From contig BTRK01000003.1 of the NCBI GenBank assembly GCA_036245805.1, positions 26,980,685 to 27,044,684 on the forward strand: 64,000 bases of DNA, read 5' to 3'. Below the pieces are notes generated by a model that saw nothing but the letters and a program-made list of their open reading frames with translations, was not told where the DNA came from and searched no databases. A program made the translations under genes and the position numbers. Source of the DNA: Pristionchus mayeri. Its lineage: Eukaryota; Nematoda; Chromadorea; Rhabditida; Neodiplogasteridae. Position 1 is the stretch's first letter. Each line of letters opens with the position of its first letter. Of the stretch, positions 44,901 to 52,760 are shown in pieces.

Positions 44901-47900
44901 ACTATGTACACCGAATTCCAATATTTTGGCTGTGATGACCATGATTCAAAATTTCAGAAAATATCAATTTTCTAGAAGCGGAAAAGGCTATGCTCCATTA
45001 TTCCTTTATGATATAAAGCCCCATGGTAGTAGATGTAAAAGAACTTAAGATGAAGCCAGAATGTTTGATTCTTGAATCAAGATCAACAATCCTTTGAGCA
45101 ATGATTATTCGCGAATAATCGATTTCAATGATCTGTAAATTGTGATACACTGAAGCAACCACTAGATCCAATATAGTTTTAGAAAGTACATCCAACGGGC
45201 TTGCCACTCCACAATATGAGATTATACAACAATGTTTTCTCTTAGAATATGAGCGTGACAAACAAATATGTGTGCATCGTGAATATTTCACTTTTGACGA
45301 AATCGGGTTTTCTCGCATTCCCTGAACGCGGGATGCGATTCAAAGATGTTAATATAATGAACAAGTATTACCCAAACATAAGCTATAAAGTTAGGTCGTG
45401 ACGTTTCAAGCGAAGCCTTTTAGGAGATTTCAAACTTCATGGTCGAAATCGGGCAAAACTTTTGTTATAACCTAATATAAGAATAGGAAGTTGTTGTAGA
45501 ATTTTGTCTCCGTGTTTGCTTCCACCAGGACAGAGAAGGGCTAGAATAATCAATTTGGAGATCAGGGAGGATGGTTCCCACGATGGCATTTGATATCTGG
45601 CTCCCATTCTCCCTTCGTTCCCTTCAGTCGACAGGTGGACGTCTCTCCCTTTCGTTCTTCGAATCCTGAGTATCTCTGATTACAGAATGATTTCCTTCGA
45701 TTCTCACCTTCTCCACACTTCCACTCCATCGAATCTCGATTCCCTGAAAATCATGATCGAAATATCGCCAAGATTCCGTGACGCACATGAATTCAACAGT
45801 GTATTCTAACCTGGGGAAGTGGACAATCGTAAAAAAGAGGAATTCAGAAGTGTTTCTATCCTCTGGAGGAGCAACAGTTCCTTCGTAGAAAAGTTCGTCA
45901 CTCCCATCGAGACAATCCACGTACCCTTTATAGTCTGAAAGCCCAGCAAAGTGGTGAAACACAAAGTTCCTTCCTCCAGAGCCGTGCTGTCAATCGGTTC
46001 CCCGATTGAGTGTAGTAAATCCCGGTCTTCCCTTGTGGACAAACTCGCAAGTTTATGGGTTGAGCCGTTCTTTATTACTGTCTAAACGAGGTAAATTAGA
46101 CATAGATAAGCGGAACTAATTACTAGCACGCAAACAAACATAAATACGACAGGAAACTAGAGGAAAATAGGAGAAAATAGCGAGAAACTAGATTTGTAAG
46201 CATGGCTGACAAATTACAGCATTGGGTGATAAATATAGGGAAAATTCAAATGCCTAATTTACGGATAACGGTTACAAATCACGAACTGTATTTAAATTAC
46301 GATAATTTTACAGATGAATTATGATACGATTAATTATTTCTTCCTTTCATATCTTCCTTCTCTCGATCATAGGCCGATTCCCTTACATCTCCCCCGCCTT
46401 TCGAATTAGAGGCGTCCTCGTCTCTATGCTCTCCTCCTCTTCTTCTTCCATCTTTCTCTCTTCTACTCCTTCCAGGTCCACCGTTGCTCGAGCCGTAGTC
46501 CTTCTCAGGACAATCCATGGCCATATGATCTTTCGATCTGCACACGAAACACTTCCTCTTTCTCTTCCTCCTCTTCCTTTTCCTTGGCGTTCCCTCATTC
46601 TCATAAGAGCCGTTGTTCATTTCCAACTTCAGCTCATCTGCTCCCTTGGGATCATCCTTCCAATCCATCAGATCCTCGATCAGATTAACCTTTTCATTCC
46701 TCATATTGATGGGTGCATTTCCACCTTCAGACAATGCACAACTCCTCCATCTTCCAACTGACTGATGTCTCTCTAACACCAGCTCCTTATCGGTAGTATT
46801 CACCACCACAATCGGAACAACCGATTCATCCACTGAGATCCCCTCGACGACTCCGTATATCGATGAATCCAGTCTCACAGTGCTTCCAGGCACTCCATTG
46901 ATCCACACCGTTTCCGTTTTTCCTTTGGGGATCACACAGTATCTCAGCACTTTAGCCTCCACTGGATCCTCCACAGTTTCTTGTTTCATTTCGACCGTCT
47001 TGTCTTCATAGAATCCTATCTTAGCCTTCCTTCCGATCTGCAGTTTTACTTCCAGCTCTGCCTTCCCACTCACATAGATGGGTCTCTGATTGGCATCGCG
47101 AAGTACTGTCTGATCATTTCTCATAATCTCGACTCCTCTCATTCCTCTGAGCAGCCGTTCCTCAATGAGCGATACTTCAGCTCCCGTATCTAACATCACA
47201 TTTCTCTCCTGTCCATTTATCACTCCCTTCACTGCTCGAGACTTCTTGACAGCGAAGATACTCTCTCTGTTTTCCTGTGACTGTCCTTCGACCTTGTTCA
47301 CTCTTCCACTCGAATCTCTTTCCAGAATCTTCTCAGAGTTCTGAGCCGTAAATTCAGCAGAGTATGGATCCAGATGTTGCTTATATCGATCCGGAAATCC
47401 TACTAAGAAGTAGCAGTTAGCCGTGGTATGGCCAGGCTTTCTGCACCGCTCACACCCTCTTGCTACCGTATCCCTCGACTCGTAAGATTGCTGCTCCATG
47501 CATCTTCTTCCATCGTCCCTCCTGATTCCCTCGAGGTACTCTATCTGTATCAGCTTTTCTTTCATCTTCTCGTATGACTTGCCTTCTGCATACATCGAGA
47601 TTAGTTTCTCATGCTGCTCCCTTCCTTCATAGATGGATGAGATGGTTCCTTCTCATCGATTCCTTCTTGTCCTTATCCGACTCTAACTTCCTTGTGATTC
47701 TCTCCAGCTCATTGCACACAGTAGCAACTTTCTGTCCTTGAGCCTGAATCCTTCCCAACTTCCTCGTGTCCTCTATCGACTCGAAAGGTGTTTCTTCAGA
47801 GCCGTACTTTCATCCATTCCATGACTTTGTCTAGTCCAGCTTTCTTGACCGTCTTGGGAATGTCCCAGAATGTCTCGGCAGCTTTGCCTGTGACGACCTC

Positions 47901-50417
47901 TCCCATCATGCATATAGCCATATCATCGTCATAGCAATCGTAGCGCAGCATGAAACTATTGTAGAAATGGTCCCAATCCTCCTTTCTTCCTCCATACTTG
48001 TCCATCTCTGGAAGGCTACTAGCCATGAGCCGTCTCTCTTCCATGTAGCTCTCCCTATCCTTACTCCTCTTCTGTCCACTTCCACGATTACTAGAATTTG
48101 CAGGTGCACTCTGGCACTCGAGCCGTGAAATGCTTTCTCGCTTCTCCTTAGATGCGCTTCCACTTTCACATGATTTCCTCCATTCTTGCAACTCTGCTAC
48201 TTGGCGCATGATCTCCTTGCTATCGAATTCTTTCCTTGTGCTCTCTTGCTGCTTGGTTCCCTTTCTGTCACGGGAGAATTGTTTGTTTTTCCGACTTCAT
48301 TCTGTTGAGGGTTTCCTCCCTCTCAGCGAGCCGTTCAGTCAACTCGGAGATCTTCTGGTCCCTTTCAGCGAGCCGTGCTTCCAACTGCAATTTCAGCGTT
48401 TCTGCCTCATCCATCACGCTTTTCCATTCCATCCTTTCAGACGCTACTCTCTTCCTTTCCTCCACTAGCTTCAATAAAAGATCGGGCAGTGACTCCACTC
48501 CCTCTCTCTCTTCTACCGCTCTAATCAATATTCGCATTCCCGAGTTCTGCTTCTCCAACTCCTCATTAGCAGCTTCCAGCCTCTCGATCTTTTGAGCCGG
48601 AGTCTCCTCCATTTCCTCCACTTATCCATCCGTTCGAGTCTTCCTCCAAAACGTGTCGAAACGTGTCAACCGCAACGCGCGTACGCAACGCGTGGGCAGT
48701 CAACAGCCGTCTGTTTTCGACTCAGTTGAGAAAACTAGCAGCACTTTGCCACCTATTTTCCAACTAAATCGCAAACAGCGGTGTGAATCACGAGTAACAA
48801 CGAGCCTCTGCCCGATACAGTCACAAGCGATGCGAATCACAGCGACAACGAGCCTCTGCCCGATTCAGTCACTGTGAGACAAGAAACGCAACTGCAGCTT
48901 TATCGAGCTCTCGCCCAACACCGCCTGAGTTACAACGAAAACGGTTGTTTCGGTGGCGTCCTCTAGCACTGGCTCACAGCCCCCATGAGAGCCCAGCAAA
49001 GTGGTGAAACACAAAGTTCCTTCCTCCAGAGCCGTGCTGTCAATCGGTTCCCCCGATTGAGTGTAGTAAATCCCGGTCTTCCCTTGTGGACAAACTCGCA
49101 AGTTTATGGGTTGAGCCGTTCTTTATTACTGTCTAAACGAGGTAAATTAGACATAGATAAGCGGAACTAATTACTAGCACGCAAACAAACATAAATACGA
49201 CAGGAAACTAGAGGAAAATAGGAGAAAATAGCGAGAAACTAGATTTGTAAGCATGGCTGACAAATTACAGCATTGGGTGATAAATATAGGGAAAATTCAA
49301 ATGCCTAATTTACGGATAACGGTTACAAATCACGAACTATATTTAAATTACGATAATTTTACAGATGAATTATGATACGATTAATTATTTCTTCTTTTCA
49401 TATCTTCCTTCTCTCGATCATAGGCCGATTCCCTTACAAGTCTGATGTTTTCGCATTTCGAAATGAACAAACCATCGTTCACTGCAGATGAGGGAACGCA
49501 TCTTAGGTTGTCGTCGCATCGGAACTCGTCTGAAGCAGGATTCGATTCTCTTATTGATTTCTGAGTGAACCTCCTTGGCAAGCGAAGGTCTGGCAGATGG
49601 TTGGAAGGGAGGCATCACATGGGAAGAACTGCCAACCACGGTGCGAATCTTCCAGCTGACTCAGATCTACAATATAGAAGAGTAGCAAATCGAGTTATTC
49701 AATCGAGTTTTCTAGTAATGCATAATTCCGGGAATTTACCAATTGCTACACAGAGATTTCAGTTAATTTCCGGTTGCAGATCGGACCAGGAGGGATTGAA
49801 GATAGAGACCATATTCGAGTCATCCTCGAGAACAGAGTCGTTCAAAGATCTGAAAAAAGGGAATAACGGTCTTCTCAAATAGCTAAAACAGCTTAGTTTT
49901 ATCATCGGAATGACAATGGACCGTTCTAAGAGGATGAAGGTATAATCCCAAATGGATTAATCAGTGGAATGCACTCTTGCTTTCAGGGTTCAGACTAGAA
50001 AGAGTTCCTCGCCTCAAGGCAGTCCAGAAGAGGGATTTCGTTTGAGGAATGAGTCGCAGCTGCAGCCAGGAGAGCTGCGACCATGGAGAGGAGAAGGAGC
50101 AACTGATGACAATGAATTTTTTAAGATAAGATTGGGACGCACCTGCTCTTTCGACAAACCTCCTGAGATTCATTCCAACTGAATCGATCATCTGTGAAGT
50201 GAAGACAAGAATCACCGACTACCATCCACTCTGAACTTATTTTTTGACGTAAATATGAAAAAAATTATTTCAATTTTCAATATTCTTGCATGATAACACC
50301 TTTTTGAGCATTGAGTCGATCGCAGGTGTACTCTACCCCTCTCGCTGTCCACGAGAAGTAGAGATCAGAGGAAGAGAAGGGAATGAGGAAGAAGAAGAAG
50401 AGGCGTAACATCCTCAT
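38970..50417 (-). CDS. type I receptor with C-type lectin and LDLa modules
   Basis: Exons read leftwards from 50417: signal peptide MRMLRLFFFFLIPFSSS; CTLD start VGDSCLHFTDDRFSWNESQE (50.2 kb) and core LFWTALRR; CTLD end GWQFFPCDASLPTICQ (49.65 kb); LDLa CQGDEFRCDDNLRCVPSSAV then DYKGYVDCLDGSDE, the two halves separated by an LTR element; ectodomain exons (LEYTVEFMCVTESWRYFDHD, NGSQISNAIVGTILPDLQID, DFSPLNGEQVDLVIIASLNA, RSFLSMVRDMSYYDGRFIRN, DNCIQADSPNEFKDGVFEHF, RLVSMTSGFYSDVSTWSFLV); a membrane helix VILISVAVVVVAASCGIIVA (39.9 kb); and a tail with AVSEYYRRYVNRSKENDEE, SSSSSSEVDSPPVPLH and the end KELEGESTPTS. Architecture suggests carbohydrate or ligand sensing at the cell surface. Introns hold four transposable elements. 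The joining of all exons into one gene is my inference; some middle CTLD exons were not pinned down. Confidence 0.6.
40058..41549. mobile_element. 1.5-kb foldback element of unknown class
   Basis: Long inverted arms: the left end (tcatatgagcatacgtcaaa, 40058) returns inverted at the right end (tttgacgtatgcatatga, to 41549). Interior blocks around 40385-40620 return inverted at 41020-41260. The arms meet near a GC-rich centre at 40800-40830. CGCGTGGGTCA-type blocks recur in both orientations (40517, 40588, 40738, 40873, 41039, 41101). No coding frame and no clear target duplication were found, so its class is open. It lies between the membrane-helix exon and the last ectodomain exon of the receptor model. 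Confidence 0.75.
42652..43893 (+). mobile_element. complete mariner transposon (1242 bp)
   Basis: Perfect terminal repeats of about 27 bp (TTGGGGTGTCCGGAAAGTTC at the left, its complement at the right) flanked by TA at 42650-42651 and 43894-43895. It encodes an uninterrupted transposase and is nearly identical to the partial copy at 1-710. It is inserted in an intron of the receptor gene, on the opposite strand. Confidence 0.98.
42801..43829 (+). CDS. mariner transposase, intact (342 aa)
   Basis: A single-exon reading frame. The N-terminal helix-turn-helix region includes WFSRFKKGEFGLDDQPRSGR with the GRP-type linker; the catalytic triad is D156 (ATDEKWITYD), D245 (LLIDNARPHR) and D280 (SPDLSPCDYH), the last two separated by 34 residues, which is the D,D34D mark of mariner. 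The YSPDLSPCDYHCF block is the classical mariner signature. Function: cut-and-paste transposition into TA. All catalytic residues are present and the frame is full length, so it may be active. Met5 is an alternative start. Confidence 0.97.
   Translation: MIIVMDSHLYLRAVLLHYYRLGRSVKEAHSALAQSEGADAPSIPFCYKWFSRFKKGEFGLDDQPRSGRPPSLDQPLVLRILKRKPMASVRELKKDTGTPRSTVSDILHQSGKKPKLPQVIPHDLSPEQLKNRVQVCRELLHRRSNLRWVNSIIATDEKWITYDNPVRRLQWVDADEKPTPVPKKEEHGKKELLCFFFSVLGPIYWEILAPGTSINADLFPEQLEDVAIRVPPRLLNQGKILLLIDNARPHRAKMTQKKMDELKIERIPHPPYSPDLSPCDYHCFRSLSDFCKGKKFKNRDEVVRAFVNWAVSKKPAFWKRGIETLPNRWREVVRKKGAYIGH
44246..45475. mobile_element. decayed mariner-like element, 1.23 kb
   Basis: Terminal inverted repeats of about 30 bp (left TCAGGTTGTAACAAAAGTTT, right end TTAGGTTATAACAAAAGTTT inverted) continue into GCCCGATTT on both sides; TA flanks are at 44244-44245 and 45476-45477. 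It has mariner length and termini but no transposase frame. The termini resemble but differ from those of the relic at 8499. It lies in a receptor-gene intron. Confidence 0.8.
45936..46387 (-). repeat. 3' LTR (452 bp)
   Basis: It matches 48986-49438 except for about four positions: one C fewer in the ggttcccc run, A/G in the first bases (tgaaag against tgagag), and two single substitutions near 46290 and 46344. Its outer end joins the receptor exon through the target duplication and creates CTTTCAG there. Confidence 0.95.
46330..48621 (-). pseudogene. gag-protease polyprotein, frame-broken
   Basis: Starts at 48621 with a long coiled coil (KIERLEAANEELEKQNSG, KLQLEARLAERDQKISELTE), then a Gag-like segment (WDHFYNSFMLRYDCYDDDMA), a CCHC zinc knuckle CERCRKPGHTTANC, an aspartic protease with MLDTGAEVSLIEERLL, and, unusually after the protease, a second zinc knuckle CFVCRSKDHMAMDC followed by a Gly/Arg/Asp-rich tail ending inside the 3' LTR at 46330. 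The frame changes near 48275, 47800 and 47650, so at least three frameshifts break the polyprotein; the protease and both knuckles stay in one 421-residue open frame (47595-46330). Sequencing error is an alternative cause. Confidence 0.85.
46388..46402 (-). other. polypurine tract of the LTR element
   Basis: On the minus strand a purine-rich run (gaaaggcgggggaga) ends next to the TGTAAG start of the 3' LTR, the expected place for second-strand priming. Confidence 0.7.
48969..48985 (-). other. primer-binding site of the LTR element
   Basis: Minus-strand TGGGGGCTGTGAGCCAG follows the 5' LTR end (CTCTCA) with no gap. TGG pairs with the CCA end of a tRNA. I cannot say which tRNA without a search. 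Confidence 0.7.
48986..49438 (-). repeat. 5' LTR (453 bp)
   Basis: Direct repeat of 45936-46387, beginning TGTAAGGGAATCGGCC on the minus strand and ending GGGCTCTCA next to the primer-binding site. Confidence 0.95.
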
Positions 50418-50477
50418 CGAAGACTCACCGAGTGCCATTGTGACCATGATTAGTGCGATTTCTCTCACTAAGCTCAT

Positions 50478-52760
50478 TTCGAACCGATTAGGGAGGGGCG
50501 CATTCTTCCCATATCGACGGAGGATTATCCACAGAGATCTTAGCTTGCATCTTTATGAAAAACAATAAAAGCCTTAGTGCGATAAAGATATAAATAAATG
50601 GCCTTGATATGAGTAATTCGCATGTTGTTCTGTTGGAATATCTGATGAGGAAATGGATCACCATTTGGAATGGGACGAAGAAGAGTTCACTTCCTGGATC
50701 CCCTCTCTTCAATCCAGACTCTTCCTCTCCTCCCTCACTCATTATTATTGTCTTGCTCTTTCTCTGAGCGTTGTTTTTCTGACTTTTGTCGGCCACTAAA
50801 TCACTCGTAAACGCTATCATTCCCATGGCCCAGAAGATTGGCTCAACTAAGAACCTTTTGACAAATTTTGAAGAATACTTTTATCTCAAATTGGTTCAGA
50901 CTCTCAACGCCCCATTGAGAGGCTCTTAAAGCAGGTAATGTGTCATGCTTCTTTTTTTGTCGAGGGATCAGTTCAATTATTCCTTATCCCCGTAGACATT
51001 GCTTACTTTTATTGTTTCATTCGCACTATCAAATGTTGTTCCTTCAATATGGTGTAAACACTGTTCAACATACCTAGATGAGAAAAAAACGAAGGTATAA
51101 TCGATTATCGCAGTTCTTTAAATTATCACAATTTCTACATTACACTTTTGAGTTATGAAGAAGTTACAATAATCTCTCCTCTGATTGGAATGACCAATCA
51201 CCAATCGTCAAATAACAAAAATATATCAGATTTCACGATCTCCGAGGGAAAACCATCCATTGTTGAGAAGCTCGTACTGATTAATACAAGCCAGGAATAA
51301 TTGTAGAGATCTTCGAACATGGGATGTTGTCTGCATGCCGGATATACTCTTTCAGCATGGTCATATCGCCCTGAGGCTATTTCTCATCTATTAGACTAAG
51401 CCCCTTTCGGGTCTTATCTCGTCCCTCTCCTCCCTTCGTCTAATGAGAGTCTCTCTGTACCCTCAGGGGAAACGAAACGACTCAGAGATAAGAGAAAATA
51501 CCCTTTTTAGAAGTGTTTTTCTCACTCATCTTGTATATTGTCTGCAGTAGTCCGCGTTGCGAATAATTCCGACGGGGCAGTAGGAACGAGTAAACGATTG
51601 GTAAATAACCTGAGTTTAAGCGTTGACGAAGATTGAAGGGAGCTATCAGATGTCTCTTTCAACTCTCTCATTATCATTGACTGCTGACTCTTCCTCTACA
51701 GTTGGCCTGGCAACCGAGTGAATCCCCCATCCTCTCCCTATCTCGATACTTAGGCGGGATGAGGGAGAGGGAGGGAGAGGGAGAGAGAAGGGGGGGGGGA
51801 GAGGGACGGAGGATAGGGGAAATATCGAGAAGTGTGAGGGAGGATAGGATGAAGACATACACATTCCTGGAGCTTCCGCTTCTCCATTTAGTGCTACTGG
51901 CCAATGACCGATCCACTGCCACGGATAGTAGATCACAGTTCTTTATCCGTTTTAATTTGATAACGATTTAATAATTTCATCCACAATTTAATTCCACCAA
52001 CGCAAAACAGTTTTCTCATATGTTACCGCAAAATCGTACCTCAAAATTAAGTGATTGTGGTGGAAACTGCTTCTGAGATGCACTGATTGTAGTCAACCTC
52101 TCGGTTGTTTTCCCGAATGTCGAGGTGTTCCTCCTCCTCTCGTCTCATCATCTCTCTCACTAAACACCTCGAATATTGAAAGCTCAGTCTGATTGTGTCC
52201 TCTAGATTCCCCCCCCCCCACCTCCATCGTCTTCGCTCCTTCCAAATATAGCTACTCTTCATCTCTGCCCATTGATATCATCTGATATCCTCGCATGATT
52301 GAGTAAACTGAATGAATCTCTTCGAGGCAATGCATTCAATGGCGATTCCCCCCTGATTCCTTATCCGTGCTATTCAGGGAATCGAATCCATACTAGGGAA
52401 GATCCGATTCAATCCCGGTCTTTAGGGTGTAATTAGTAATGGCTCTTCCGTTTCACTCTCTTTTCTCCCTTTTCATCTCTTATTTTTATCGCCCGTTCGC
52501 ATTCAATATTCACGCGTGTGCTTCTCGCTTTGTAACAGCATCATTGAAGACTCGTTCTCTCAATCTCGATCCTTCCCCGTTTTCCCTTCCCATGGAGTGC
52601 CGATGAGATTCTCCAACTGACGTGAGTCTTCTTTCTCTTAATTCGTCGAAATCCGGTGTGAAGCCAGGATGAAAGGGGTTCGATTTAGTCGAGTGTGACC
52701 TCTTTCTATATTTTTCATCTCTTATTTTGTCATCAAAACTAAATGAAATAATTTCAGAAA
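50478..52760. other. 2.3-kb intergenic region, receptor to CNG channel
   Basis: Divergent 5' flanks of two genes. It contains a purine-rich low-complexity block at 51755-51815 and a poly-C run near 52207, but no convincing exon, RNA gene or transposon terminus. The frames present are translations of low-complexity sequence. A TTTCAG acceptor directly before the CNG start marks the right edge. Confidence 0.5.

Larger units (their letters stand above)
45936..49438 (-). mobile_element. non-autonomous LTR retrotransposon (gag-protease only)
   Basis: Two direct LTRs (45936-46387 and 48986-49438) begin TGTAAG and end CTTTCA or CTCTCA on the minus strand, and are flanked by the 4-bp duplication AGTC (45932-45935 and 49439-49442). 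A primer-binding site starting TGGGGGCTGTGAG directly abuts the 5' LTR and a purine tract AAAGGCGGGGGAGATG abuts the 3' LTR. Only gag and protease sequence lies between; no reverse transcriptase, RNase H or integrase is seen. I count four differences between the LTRs, so insertion is recent. A 4-bp duplication would suit Ty3/gypsy or BEL; the class is not settled. It splits the LDLa module of the receptor gene within an intron. Confidence 0.92.

Noticed and set aside
46321..46761. A 146-residue plus-strand frame
   Set aside because: Antisense shadow of the gag-protease frame and LTR.
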